From Amphibalanus amphitrite (lineage: Eukaryota > Arthropoda > Thecostraca > Balanomorpha > Balanidae), in contig NW_024881612.1 of the NCBI RefSeq assembly GCF_019059575.1, forward strand, positions 806,001-870,000: 64,000 nt of DNA. The letters are read 5' to 3'. Below the pieces are notes generated by a model. It saw only the letters and a program-made list of their open reading frames with translations. It ran no database searches and was not told where the DNA came from. Of the stretch, positions 33,417 to 43,503 are shown one piece after another (positions within the stretch are counted from its first letter, which is position 1; the number at the start of each line of letters is the position of its first letter). A program made the position numbers and the translations under genes.

Positions 33417-34397
33417 GGGTAAGGATGCTTACTAGCGACCCTTTCCTATTTGCGACCCACCTCCCTACAGAAAAACTGGCAAGATAAATCGGGGAGAAAA
33501 CAATGTCAAAAGGACTACGAAACAATGCCTAGCAATCTCAATTCTTTTCCGGTTGTCGGTGTCTTTGTTGACACGTTTTAGGTGAGTTTAAATAAAAATG
33601 GCCATTTCCTTATCCAAACCGGGTGTATTTGTGCCATGTCTGATGAAAAGCGATGCACGTTAAGATGATGCACCTTTTTTATTCTGAATCGACAATCATT
33701 TTTCAATTGATTGCAGCCTTCCCGTAGTGAATCGTTTCACTGTACACTGCATGTTGGTTAAAAATATGTCACAGCCCATATTTCCTATTTGGGACCGACA
33801 TTGTCGCAAGTAGCTCAAGAAGGGAAATGAATGGGAAAAGAGAGAAGGGAAAATGAGGGGTTGCTGAAGCTTGCAATGTGTGGCGGGTGATACCAATTGT
33901 CATGGCAGACTGCAGGGGTGCCGAATCCAGCGTGGGCCTCAAATACAATACGGGATAACCTAAAAAAATGAGCTTTCGCCTTATTTTCGCTTTGGTGCAT
34001 TACGTGATCAGCTTTCACAAACATAAACGTGCTGGCTAAATGCTGCTGTTCCAGTGATTAAGTGCTTTGCGTATATGTTACATTTAAGTATATTATTTCA
34101 TGTTTTCGAGCGTAACATTTTTCGACATTTTTACTATGGGAAAACCCATAGACCTATTAGCGACCCTCCCCGGTTGCTAATCAGGACGAGTTCCCCATAT
34201 TAGCGTTTTTTTTGCAATGGTTTGCTAAAATGCTCACTATACAAATACATTTGTGGACATTGGGGCAGAAAATGAATAGATTCTGATAGGAAAACGAACG
34301 GTCTCTCCAAAAATCAATTCAATAATACGGTGGCACACATAAAGCGTGAACAGTGACAGTTCAAATGAAGGGAGTCGCTAATTATGTATCTTACCCA
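33417..34397. mobile_element. Candidate TA-flanked element with TAGCGACC-containing ends
   Basis: GGGTAAGGATGCTTACTAGC at the left pairs imperfectly with GCTAATTATGTATCTTACCC inverted at the right, next to TA dinucleotides. TAGCGACCCTCCCC recurs inside at about 34158. There is no transposase. The inverted ends are diverged, so the boundary call is tentative. Confidence 0.4.
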
Positions 34398-34677
34398 TAT
34401 GTATAGGAATTTTAGGTGTCATGGTGCTACGCATTTGAATTAAAAGCGAAGCATTTATAGACCAGAAGCATTCACTAAAACTGGAAGGGAAAACTCCTAC
34501 ATTCCGTCTACTTGGGGACAATATCCCTCCGTCCACCGTCCTTCTCTGTGGCCAGCTTTGCTCACCGGTATCCGACGGGTCCGAATTTCAAAAGATGCTA
34601 AGATACATTTTCATTTTACCTGAGGTTTGGGTACCGTCGAACTGAACATCATCAACAAATTTTTTTTCTTCAAATTT

Positions 34678-34911
34678 TGTTGTTTCGTGAGATTTGTCCG
34701 TGCTACTTCATAGCTGAGACTTTATCTTGGGTTAGAGCTTGTATTGCGCAGTCAGTCGCACTACGTCGGACACACAACCTTGACAACAACCAGCCATATA
34801 TGGGCAACAGACAGGCCTCGTGAAAAAGGAAGACAACAACTGACACGTCCTCTAAAACACTGCAATAGCTAAAGTCCTGCCGGCCAGCTTGATCAAGGCA
34901 AATACACAACA
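34678..34911 (-). repeat. 3' LTR of the gypsy element
   Basis: Plus-strand ends are TGTTGTTTCG and ATACACAACA, giving TGTTGT...ACAACA termini. It aligns without gaps to the other LTR, with differences at four sites. Confidence 0.93.
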
Positions 34912-34922
34912 CTCCTCCCCAC
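34912..34922 (-). other. Polypurine tract of the gypsy element
   Basis: Immediately inside the 3' LTR the minus strand reads GTGGGGAGGAG, the purine-rich primer for plus-strand DNA synthesis. Confidence 0.8.
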
Positions 34923-35011
34923 TAAATTAAGCTCCAGCTTTTGAAATCACACGAAACCAATTTTTAGAAGCCAGCACACAGATCACATACATACATCTAC
35001 ATAAGCTTCGG

Positions 35012-35379
35012 CTACAGGTTGAGGCGTTTCACTGGTACCCGTGTCCGGGTGGAGCGCCTCAGCACCACTTCAGGCTCCGGCGCCGGCTGTCGGGTTGATA
35101 GCGGCGCTGGACGTCTGGGCGAGTCAGCGGCCTGTTCAGCAGCAGCTCCTTCGCGCACGGGCGTCGGCTCGCGTGCTGGTTCTTGTTGAGCTTCCGGAGG
35201 AGATGACAATGGTTCCTGCTCTGCAGACAGCGACTCAGGGCGGGCCGTCTCCGGAACAACGATTTCCCGTCGTATGCCTTCGTCGTCGTCTTCAATTGCA
35301 TAGCCGGACGCAGATGACGAGGAGACGCCATTGGGATTTTCAGCAACTGGTCGATGTGGCGCTTCCAGACCTGGTCATG
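35012..35379 (-). pseudogene. C-terminal end of the gypsy polyprotein, beyond the insertion
   Basis: Minus-strand coding resumes after the CR1/L2-like insertion with QVWKRHIDQLL, the typical end of the post-integrase region. The reading frame then shifts near 35340 (an A-rich stretch) into a Pro/Glu/Arg-rich tail ending RRSTRTRVPVKRLNL and a stop at 35012. The polypurine tract follows after about 90 bases, as expected for an LTR element. Confidence 0.85.
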
Positions 35380-38218
35380 TACCTGGTCATGTACCGGACT
35401 GCTTATCGGCGCGCTCAACATTCAAAGCCTTGAGCCGAAGCTGCTCGAACTGACCGACGTGGTCAGCAGTCAAGACCTCGACGTTCTCCTACTCTCCGAG
35501 ACCTGGCTGCGACCCAGCACGCCCAGTCGGCTGGTTGTGCTACCCGGGTACTCACTCAGCCGTGCGGATCGTCCCGACGGCAGTGGCTACGGTGGAGTCG
35601 CCATTGCTACCAAAAACTCTATCACCTCTGTAGCGCTAAAACTCACAGTTCCGCCGTGCCGTGAGAGTCAGCTGGAATCCCAGTGGATCCTCCTAAAACT
35701 GGAGAAAGATCGTCAGCTAATTGTCTGCTCGCTCTACCGACCGCCCCGCTACTCGGACACTGCCCTACGCGCTGATTTCAACGATCTCGAGTCTCAGCTG
35801 CAACGGATCCTGATCGACCACCCCAAGGTTCCGTTTGTCATCTGCGGCGACCTAAACTGCGATTTGCTGAAACACCGGAGTTTCCGCGCGCGTATTCACC
35901 TAAGTGACTTTTTATCGGACTACTCTCTCGATCAACTTGTAACTGCACCCACGTACAGCTCCGGCTCACTCCTTGACGTATGTATTGTCAAAACCCGTGA
36001 GCTCGTGCTCGACTGTCATGTAAAACACTGTCACTTTAGCCCACACAAGTTCGTAAACGTGCTACTTAACGTACCTAAACAGCGTAAAACTGCAACTGTC
36101 ATCACAACCCGCTCAATCAACCGTGTCGATGTCGCGTCCCTAAATCATGACTTGATGTCCATCGAGTGGGACGAAGTGTTCACTGCAATGACCGTGCATG
36201 ACAAATGGCAAGCTTTTCTGACTCATTTCCTACCCGTCCTAGATGACCATGCCCCTTTAAAGAACCTGACCATTAGAAACCCCACCGCTCCCCCCGTCTC
36301 AGCCTCCACCCGTGATATCATGGCCCAACGGCGCGCCGCACTACGACTGCACGGGCGGGAATCTACAGTTTATAAAGACCTGAATCGTTCAGTTCGTTCT
36401 GCCGTTCGCCGTGACCGGCGCAACGTGATTCAGCGGGAAATTAGTGAACGTGGCCCCAACAAGGTGTGGCAGGGAATCAAATCAGTCATAGCTGGTAAAA
36501 AAGAAAATAAAACAGTTCAACCCGATGTAACCGCTGACGAACTAAACTCATTTTTCGTGTCCGTCGGCCCCCGTATTGCTACCGAGATCCGAAACCAAAA
36601 CACAGGTACCTATACTTACGCACGGCTCCCACGCGTCGGCGCATGCGGTTTCCAGCCCAGGCCTATCTCACTCGGTGAGCTCGAATGCACGGTTTTCAGT
36701 ATGCGGAACTCAGCCGCCTGCGGAGCGGACGGTGTGTGCATCCGCATGCTAAAAACCAGTTTCTTGGCTATTGGCAGCGTCATACAGCACATCATAAACA
36801 CCTGCATCTCAAAATCTGACATCCCCGAGCAATGGAAGCATTCCATAGTCCATCCCATTTTCAAATCCGGAAACCCATCTGACCCCAGCAACTTTCGACC
36901 CATTTCTCTAGTACCAGTTATCATGAAAGTTGTTGAACGAGTCATCCAGCAGCAGCTACAACACTATCTCTCTCAAAATCACCTTTTGGCACCTAGTCAG
37001 CATGGCTTTCGACCCCAACACTCAACTGAAACAGCACTTTTGTCCGTCACCGACCGCATCCTAGCTGCCACGGACAGGGGAGACATATCTTTCCTATGCC
37101 TTATCGATCTCAGCAAATGTTTCGATGTCATAGATCATAAACTCCTTCTCGACAAACTCGCACTGCACGGCATCGAAACTCCTTGGTTTAAAGCATATCT
37201 AAAAGGTCACACACAAAGCGTTTCAATGACCGATGCACTCCAGCGCAGGGTTCTGTCACGACCACTCCCTAACACTATGGGCGTGTTTCAAGGCTCGGCC
37301 CTGGGTCCTCTTTTATTCACGATCTTCTCAAACGATTTGGCGCTTCACGCCGACGACGCATGCGTTTTCCAATATGCAGATGATACCCAGCTTCTAGTGA
37401 GTGGCCCAAAAAACAATGTAAGTGGCCTTATCTCGCGCATGGAGGCCTCACTAGAAGCACTGAACAAATGGTTCCACTCTAACGCCCTGAAGGTCAACGC
37501 GAGCAAAACGCAACTCATGATATTCGGCAGCCGTCAAAATCTAAAACACTTGCCCCCAGTCGTCGTATCGTTTCGTGACACGGAGCTGGAACCATGTGCG
37601 CAGGCAGGAAACCTCGGCGTGGTGTTTGACAGCTGTCTGACCTGGGAAGCCCATGTATCTGAGCTCAGCCGGAGGTGTATGGGTCTGCTCATCGGCCTCT
37701 CCCATGTGCGGCACTGTCTTCCCGATGGGGTCATCAAAACCATTGTCACATCTCTAGTCATCTCCCGAGTAAATTACTGCCTCTCAGTTTACGGAAATGG
37801 TACAAAAAAGAACCTGAATCGACTCCAAAAGATCTTGAACTTCGCTACTCGAGTTATTTTTGGCCGTCGCAAATTCGACCACGTCACTGACCTGCGCGAG
37901 AAACTCAACTGGATGCCGCCCGAATTTATGTACAAACTTCAAACCATGGCCACTGCACGTAAGGCGATACACTACGGCGAACCGGTAGCACTTGCCTCTA
38001 TGTTTGCCAAAAACCGGGACTCCTCAACCAGGAATAGAAATACACGTCAGGATAACCTTCTCCAGCTCCAGCGTCCCAGACTAGAAACCGGTAAGCGGCG
38101 TTTCAGTTACCGTGCCGCCGAGCTCCTAAACGACCTACCTCCCGACCTCTCACAGCTGCCACCCTCTAAATTCGCACGCGCTGTCAAGTCTCTGTGGAAA
38201 AACGATAGACCTTCGTGA
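35354..38218 (+). CDS. CR1/L2-like ORF2: endonuclease-reverse transcriptase (non-LTR retrotransposon)
   Basis: The 954-codon uninterrupted frame encodes an AP-type endonuclease (LNIQSLEPK; LLLSETWL with Glu at about residue 49; ICGDLNCDLL) followed by a reverse transcriptase (NFRPISLVPVIMKVVERVI; HGFRPQHSTETAL; LIDLSKCFDVIDH with Asp 585; FQYADDTQLL with YADD at 674-677) and a C-terminal LNRLQKILNFATRVI block. This order and wording fit the CR1/L2 group. The first ten to eleven residues are read from the antisense strand of the gypsy target, because the insertion begins at 35386. ORF1 and any native start are missing. The frame is intact, which suggests recent insertion, but the 5' truncation makes the copy immobile alone. 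Confidence 0.92.
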   Translation: MWRFQTWSCTWSCTGLLIGALNIQSLEPKLLELTDVVSSQDLDVLLLSETWLRPSTPSRLVVLPGYSLSRADRPDGSGYGGVAIATKNSITSVALKLTVPPCRESQLESQWILLKLEKDRQLIVCSLYRPPRYSDTALRADFNDLESQLQRILIDHPKVPFVICGDLNCDLLKHRSFRARIHLSDFLSDYSLDQLVTAPTYSSGSLLDVCIVKTRELVLDCHVKHCHFSPHKFVNVLLNVPKQRKTATVITTRSINRVDVASLNHDLMSIEWDEVFTAMTVHDKWQAFLTHFLPVLDDHAPLKNLTIRNPTAPPVSASTRDIMAQRRAALRLHGRESTVYKDLNRSVRSAVRRDRRNVIQREISERGPNKVWQGIKSVIAGKKENKTVQPDVTADELNSFFVSVGPRIATEIRNQNTGTYTYARLPRVGACGFQPRPISLGELECTVFSMRNSAACGADGVCIRMLKTSFLAIGSVIQHIINTCISKSDIPEQWKHSIVHPIFKSGNPSDPSNFRPISLVPVIMKVVERVIQQQLQHYLSQNHLLAPSQHGFRPQHSTETALLSVTDRILAATDRGDISFLCLIDLSKCFDVIDHKLLLDKLALHGIETPWFKAYLKGHTQSVSMTDALQRRVLSRPLPNTMGVFQGSALGPLLFTIFSNDLALHADDACVFQYADDTQLLVSGPKNNVSGLISRMEASLEALNKWFHSNALKVNASKTQLMIFGSRQNLKHLPPVVVSFRDTELEPCAQAGNLGVVFDSCLTWEAHVSELSRRCMGLLIGLSHVRHCLPDGVIKTIVTSLVISRVNYCLSVYGNGTKKNLNRLQKILNFATRVIFGRRKFDHVTDLREKLNWMPPEFMYKLQTMATARKAIHYGEPVALASMFAKNRDSSTRNRNTRQDNLLQLQRPRLETGKRRFSYRAAELLNDLPPDLSQLPPSKFARAVKSLWKNDRPS

Positions 38219-38306
38219 TGGCCTGAATTAGGCACTCGTCTTGTATGTATATAAGTACCTACACGGTATGTTAGAAATCGTAGCATATAGAGTCTTCCTG
38301 TGTGTG

Positions 38307-38344
<38 letters not shown>

Positions 38345-38459
38345 GTTGTTCGACTGGTCTCTGTTCCTGCATGCTTATACCCGACTCAGACTCTGGGCAG
38401 TAATCGCCACGCCATGTGTGGATCGCCCATGATCGTAAATACAATACAATACAATACAA
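35386..38459 (+). mobile_element. 5'-truncated CR1/L2-like non-LTR retrotransposon
   Basis: The copy starts at the beginning of the endonuclease domain and ends in an (AATAC)n tail at 38437-38459. A 6-bp target duplication, TACCTG, lies at 35380-35385 and 38460-38465, and joining the two flanks recovers continuous gypsy coding sequence. The 3' UTR holds a (GT)n tract. The GTCATGTACC right after the left duplication repeats adjacent target sequence, as microhomology-mediated 5' junctions often do. Confidence 0.92.
38299..38346. repeat. (GT)n microsatellite in the non-LTR 3' UTR
   Basis: An almost pure GT run lies between the ORF2 stop and the AATAC tail. Confidence 0.9.
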
Positions 38460-38462
38460 TAC

Positions 38463-40406
38463 CTGAACCAGGTAGTGCTTGGTCCCTACCACATCCATCA
38501 CCTCTCCCTCCGCCCATTTTCGGCGACCGCGGTAGTCTCGGGCGAGGACCGCGTCACCGATGGCAACCTGTCGAGGTTGACCATGACGTCGCTCGACTTG
38601 CGTTTGCTGCTTGTTCTGGATTTGAGAGGTCAGATCAGGCTTCAGAAGATCTAGCCTCGTACGTAGCTGTCGTCCCAACATCAGTTCGGAGGGCGTTCTT
38701 TCTGTAGTAGCCTGTGGAGTGTTTCGATACGCCATCAGGAAGTTTGGCAGGTTCATCTTCTTTCCACTTGTGGCCTTCAGGTAGCCCTTGAGACAGCCAA
38801 CAGCTCGCTCTGCTGCTCCGTTCGTTGCGGGTTTGAACGGTGCGGTTCGGACATGCTTTATTCCATTCCGCTTCAAGAACCCTTCGAATTCCTTGCTCAC
38901 GAGTTGCGGTCCATTGTCTGTGACGATTTGGTGAGGTAGGCCAAACCGTGCAAACACATTCAGGAGATACTCGATAGTCTTTTCTGATGTGATGTGCTTC
39001 ATTGGAGCGATTTCCATCCACTTCGAGAAACTGTCGATGAGGACAACGTACAGCTTCCCATCAACTGGGCCAGCGAAATCCAGATGGATTCGCTGCCACG
39101 GACCCTTTGCAAACTCCCATGGATGCAGGTCCGTACATGGTGGTTCAGCTCTCTTTTGCCAGCATCCTTGGCATCTTCGCACTTCTGCTTCAACTTCTTT
39201 GTCCATGTTTGGCCACCAGACGTGCATCCTGGCCAGCTGCTTCATTCTGACCATTCCTTGATGACCTTCATGTAGTTCTTCAAGAACTCTTTCCCTCAGA
39301 TTCGGTGGAACTACCACTCGACAGCCCCACATTAGGCATCCTTGCTCCACCGTCAGCTCTGTTTGTCTGACCTTGAACGCATGTAGAGCTTCTCCGACTT
39401 TGTCTGGCCATCCTTTGTTTACGAAGTTGACCACTTTTGCGAGCAGCGGGTCTCTTGTCGTCTCACGCTGGATCGCTGCAGCAGTGACTGGGTTGAGAGA
39501 ACTCAACTGGCCAATCAGCCACACGGTACATTCATCTTCTGGTGCACTTGAATTCATCACGGAGGTTCCTTTTGGTAGACGCGATAGCCAGTCTGCTACC
39601 GGTATCTGTTCAGACCTCCTGACTTCCACGGTGAAGTCGTACTCTGCCATTTTCATTGTCCATCTCTGAATTCGGCTTGCTGCTAACGTTGGCAGTGGCG
39701 TTTTGGGACCGATCACCTGAGCCAGTGGCTTGTTATCGGTCACGAGTTTGAAGTGACGTCCGTACAGAAACTGCTTCAGCCTTTCGAATGCCCAAACTAT
39801 GCAGAGTCCTTCTTTTTCGATTTGTGAGTACTTCTTTTCATGTTCACTGAGTGATCTCGACACGTACAGCACAGGTCTTTCGGGAACACCCTGCACCAGG
39901 ACTGCCCCCAGACCATGTGGACTGGCATCGGTGATGACAGTCACCTGTTCCTTCACGTCAAAGTGTCGGAGCACTTCAGCAGATGCCAGGCGGGCTTTGA
40001 TTCTTGTGAAACTTTCTTCACATTCCTTTGACCACTTCCATTCTTTGTCCTTCTTCAGGAGTTCATTTAGTGGTTTCGCCATCTTCGACAGATTTTCCAG
40101 GAACTTGCTGTAAAACGTTACAGCTCCCAAGAACTCACGTAGTTCTCTTTGATTTGTTGGCGCGTTTGCCTCCAGCACCGGCTTCACTCGCTCGGGATCA
40201 GGTCGGATTCCGTTTGCACCCAATCGCACTCCCAGATAGCGAACTTCCTTCGCCATGAACTGACACTTTTCCCTCTTGAGGCGCAGACCGTTTGTTTTCA
40301 GGATCTGCAGCACTTCATCCAGCCGCTTCAAGGCTTCTTCTTCAGTTTTTCCTGTGATGAGGATGTCGTCCAGCAGACATTTGACACCTGGTACTTTCTT
40401 CAAGAT
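38463..40406 (-). pseudogene. Gypsy pol, central part: RT active site to integrase
   Basis: Minus-strand coding continues in frame after the TGA at 40407-40409. The RT active-site box reads CLLDDILITGK, with Leu where Tyr or a similar aromatic is usual before the LDD. RNase H is marked by TVITDASPHGLGAVL. Integrase shows the zinc-binding HEGHQG...RCQGCW region, then core residues in FAGPVDGK, TDNGPQLVSKEF and NGAAERAV (D, D, E). The post-integrase region runs to HYLVQV, where the CR1/L2-like insertion cuts it. The run-on beyond 38463 is insertion sequence. Confidence 0.92.
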
Positions 40407-40934
40407 TCAGTCCATCGCTCTCTGAAACAGCATCGGAGCTGACGCGACTCCATAGGGGAGCCTCAGCATCCGTTTCAGTCCGAACGGCGTGTTCAGGTAG
40501 CACAGTTCCTGACTTTCTTTTGACAACTTCATTTGCAGATAGGCTTGCGACAGATCCACCGCAGATACGAACTTCGCAGGTCCGATGGTTGCCAGAAAGT
40601 CTTCGGTCTTCGGCAGAGGATGTACCGGTACGTTCAGGTACTGGTTCAGCGTCACTTTGAAGTCGCCACAGAGGCGTACGCTTCCATCTGGTTTGGGCAC
40701 CACAACCAGTGGTGTTGCCCACTTCGGCGTTGGTTCATCATCTCGGAGATCTTCGATTACTCCCAGCGTCTTCCATCTTTCCAACTCCTTTTCCACTGCA
40801 TCAGTCAGACTGTAAGGTACTGACCTTGCTGGTTTGAAGACGGGCTCTGCGTCTTTCTTCAGTTCCAGATCAGCTTCCTGACCACTCATTGTTCCCAGTT
40901 CATCACTGAAGAGTTCTTCATGTTCCTTCAGCAC
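40407..40934 (-). pseudogene. Gypsy pol, N-terminal reverse transcriptase segment
   Basis: This minus-strand stretch between two in-frame stops encodes the first RT blocks: WATPLVVVPKPDGSVRLCGD, VSAVDLSQAYLQMKL (first catalytic Asp) and a degenerate FGL...RLPYGVASAP box ending RAMD. The TGA directly after RAMD splits the palm domain from its LDD motif. The frame is the same as that of gag-protease upstream and of the segment downstream, so only nonsense changes separate them. Confidence 0.92.
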
Positions 40935-42224
40935 TTAACTCAGCTTCTTCATATTCTTTTGTGGTTCAGGTTTTTCTTTCACTTGACCTACCAGACTTGA
41001 CCAGTTCAGCTTGATTTCATGAAGCCAGTTCCTTCCAAGGAGGCATGGGCCATTTCCTCCCACTACATATACTGGCAGTTTCTTCATTTGACCTTCATAC
41101 TGCACATCCACATCTGTCATTCCTCTGACAGGTATTTCATGTCCTGTGTAGGATGTGAGCTTACATCTGGTTTTCTTCAAGTTGAGGCCTTCAGCCTGCT
41201 CTTCTGGAATCATGGTTACCGGACAGCCAGTGTCCACAATGAACGTGACGTTCTTCTCGTTGACAGCCATGTTCACTTTGATGGCTTCCTTCCCTTTTGA
41301 TGTGCTTTGGTACACACACAGATTTTCTTCAAATTCATCATCTTGGTCTTCTTTTTCCACATTCAGCGTTTTTCCATTTCTGCACGCTGCTTTCAGATGT
41401 CCTTGTTTCCCACAGTTGTGGCATCTGACGTGGGGTGGTACCCTGCAGAACTTGATCAGGTGGTTCGTTTTCCCACACCTGAAGCAATGTCTCCTTTCAG
41501 TTTTCTCCAACTTCCACTTCCTGTTTTCTTCATTGTTTTCATTTTTCCATGTCTTCCCTTGGCCATTTGCATTTTTCCATGTCCTCTTATCTTCATGGCT
41601 CTTTCTTTCATTTACATTCCATGGTTTCCTTCTTTCCTTCAGTGATTCATTTCTTTCTTTGTTCTGCCACTTCACCTTGTTCACTGCTTCTTCTTCTGCA
41701 CTTTTTCCCATTCTTCTTACTTGTTCATTCACTGTTGCGTCAGTTGACCATATCATAATGGCACGTGATAGGGCCAGCACTCTTTCCTTGAGCATTGACT
41801 CCTTGACCTTGGAGGATGGGCACGTTGCCAAGAGCTTGTCCCTGATCAGATTGTCCATTTCCGAAGCTTCAAAATTGCATTTTCTTGCTTGCGTTTTCAG
41901 TTTGGCTACGTACTCCTCTACCCTACCTCCTTCATATTGCATCATGTTGAAGACATGACGCTCCACCACCGTGTTCACTTGAGGCTTGAAATGCTTTTCC
42001 AATTGTGCTCTCAGTTTGACGTATGGGTCGGTTACATCAGCTATATCAGGCAGCGTATCAACAATTTCTTGTACATCCGGGCCAAGAAGATGCAGCACGA
42101 TGTTCACTTTTTGAGCAGATGATTCAATATTTTGAGCACCCATGTAAATTTCAACTGATTTGATCCATTTACCAAAATCCTCACCTTTTTGCATTCCCGG
42201 TGGCGGTGGCAGACTCGTAGCCAT
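40935..42224 (-). CDS. Gypsy gag and aspartic protease
   Basis: The chosen ATG at 42224 begins MATSLPPPPGMQKGEDFGKW; the frame upstream to 42248 has no ATG. A capsid-like region (FGKWIKSVEIYMGAQN, then YEGGRVEEYVAKL) is followed by a Lys/Asn/Glu-rich linker, two CCHC zinc knuckles (CFRCGKTNHLIKFC and CHNCGKQGHLKAAC), and a retropepsin with FIVDTGCPVTMIP. It ends in TAA at 40935-40937, directly ahead of RT sequence in the same frame. Intact relatives would probably continue as one polyprotein, so this stop is either a nonsense mutation or a readthrough site; I favour mutation because a second stop follows in RT. Confidence 0.9.
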   Translation of the reverse strand: MATSLPPPPGMQKGEDFGKWIKSVEIYMGAQNIESSAQKVNIVLHLLGPDVQEIVDTLPDIADVTDPYVKLRAQLEKHFKPQVNTVVERHVFNMMQYEGGRVEEYVAKLKTQARKCNFEASEMDNLIRDKLLATCPSSKVKESMLKERVLALSRAIMIWSTDATVNEQVRRMGKSAEEEAVNKVKWQNKERNESLKERRKPWNVNERKSHEDKRTWKNANGQGKTWKNENNEENRKWKLEKTERRHCFRCGKTNHLIKFCRVPPHVRCHNCGKQGHLKAACRNGKTLNVEKEDQDDEFEENLCVYQSTSKGKEAIKVNMAVNEKNVTFIVDTGCPVTMIPEEQAEGLNLKKTRCKLTSYTGHEIPVRGMTDVDVQYEGQMKKLPVYVVGGNGPCLLGRNWLHEIKLNWSSLVGQVKEKPEPQKNMKKLS

Positions 42225-42451
42225 TTTAATTTCTTTTTGAGAGTTCAAATACGGAATTTAACCACTTTCACTTGTTTTTCTGGTTTCTTTTTCACTTTCT
42301 TTCCTTTTTAACAACTCCTTATATCTTCATTTGCATCGTAATTCAGCTTTTCTTTCCTTGCGACAATTGTTGCGCACTTGTGACATTCCTTTAATCTCCT
42401 TTTAGCTCTTATTCATTTTATCTCAGCTTGATCTCACTTTTTGATTTCTTG

Positions 42452-42469
42452 ATCTCATCCTTGTCGCCA
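42452..42469 (-). other. Candidate primer binding site of the gypsy element
   Basis: Four bases inside the 5' LTR the minus strand reads TGGCGACAAGGATGAGAT, starting with TGG as complements of tRNA 3' ends do. I cannot say which tRNA. Confidence 0.6.
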
Positions 42470-42473
42470 ATTT

Positions 42474-42707
42474 TGTTGTTTCGTGAGATTTGTCCGTGCT
42501 ACTTCATAGCTGAGACTTTATCTCGGGTTAGAGCTTGTATTGCGCAGTCAGTCGCACTACGTCGGACACACAACCTTGACAACAACCAGCCATATATGGG
42601 CAACAGAGAGGCCTCGTGAAAAAGGAAGACAACAACTGACACGTCCTCTAAAACACTGCAATAACTAAAGTCCTGCCGGCCAGCTTGGTCAAGGCAAATA
42701 CACAACA
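42474..42707 (-). repeat. 5' LTR of the gypsy element
   Basis: 234 bp with TGTTGT...ACAACA termini, co-linear with the LTR at 34678-34911. Confidence 0.93.
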
Positions 42708-43160
42708 CTTTCCAACAAGTTTTATTTCTGTGTGTAACGACTCGTTGCGAACGACCGATGCAATTGGTTACTTTTTTAGATATCCATGGATGTTTTTTTC
42801 TGGGGAGGGACGTCCCCCACAAATAGCCCCTCCCCCGTCTCCGACGCCCATGGTACGGCCATTCCCCTGTGTATTATGAGAGAGAGAGAACTTTGTATTT
42901 ACAGACACTTGGTCCAATTCTACCAAACATCACATATCAAGGCGCTATCAGAGCAGCGTTCCATGCCACTCTTAAGGGTGAGTGCCACCCTATGTCACAT
43001 TTAACCAATACACTGATAATGATATTTGTCGAATCATATAAACGCTGCACGAAACACCACGCTGCTTTTCGGAACATGACATCAAAGTTATCGAGACCTT
43101 CAGACACATACATAGCCAAGGCACTGCAAAATCTATCCTAGCCGAAAAAGATTCTGACTG
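42708..43160. other. Anonymous intergenic sequence
   Basis: Includes a short (GA)n at about 42876-42888. Nothing else is recognised. Confidence 0.4.
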
Positions 43161-43165
43161 CGTTG

Positions 43166-43171
43166 TTTATT
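43166..43171 (-). terminator. AATAAA, possible polyadenylation signal of the zinc-finger gene
   Basis: The canonical hexamer lies on the minus strand about 330 bp beyond the zinc-finger stop codon, after the decayed finger region. Confidence 0.35.
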
Positions 43172-43239
43172 ATGCCTCCGCCTGTGTGCGGTAAGAGCTG
43201 ATGCGTTTGTGAGCCTTTTTCAGCAGGATTGTTTATGAT

Positions 43240-43503
43240 GGACGACAATGAAGCCGCCGCCCGTATGGCACAGCGCGTGACTTTTGAGATGTGATGAGAT
43301 GTGATCGTGCCGGCACATGGAGCAGCCGAACGGCCGCTCTCCTGTGTAGATTCGCATGCTCCCCGTGAGTCCTAACCGGAAAGCGAACCGTGCCAGTCAG
43401 ATGGAGCAGCCGCACGGTCGCTCTACTGAGTGGCTCCTCATGGGTTTGGGGAGATCTGACCCAGCAGAGAAACGTGCCGGGAGATGAAGCAGCTGTGCGG
43501 GCG
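43240..43503 (-). pseudogene. Decayed zinc-finger modules downstream of the zinc-finger stop
   Basis: Minus-strand DNA after the stop still shows two to three finger-length units (roughly 84-90 bp each) with recognisable CGGCTGCTCCAT and GTTCGC(T/C)-type phrases and broken linkers, but in-frame stops and frameshifts. It represents former C-terminal fingers now in the 3' UTR, or an extra duplicated block. Confidence 0.7.

Larger units (their letters stand above)
34678..42707 (-). mobile_element. Ty3/gypsy LTR retrotransposon (Mag-like), interrupted by a CR1/L2-like insertion
   Basis: Two 234-bp LTRs (34678-34911 and 42474-42707) flank gag, protease, reverse transcriptase, RNase H and integrase coding on the minus strand in one reading direction. 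The LTRs differ at four positions by my count, so the insertion is fairly recent. The polyprotein is broken by TAA at 40935-40937, TGA at 40407-40409, a frameshift near 35340, and a 3.07-kb insertion at 35386-38459. A single fused gag-pol frame with two CCHC knuckles fits Mag-type elements. I see no env and no clear target duplication outside the LTRs. Confidence 0.93.

Noticed and set aside
38241..38432. Cys/Val-rich small plus frame after ORF2
   Set aside because: It is a translation of the (GT)n tract in the non-LTR 3' UTR.
41155..41958. 267-codon plus frame rich in Ser/Phe/Leu
   Set aside because: It is antisense to the gypsy gag region, whose minus-strand frame has zinc knuckles and a protease motif.
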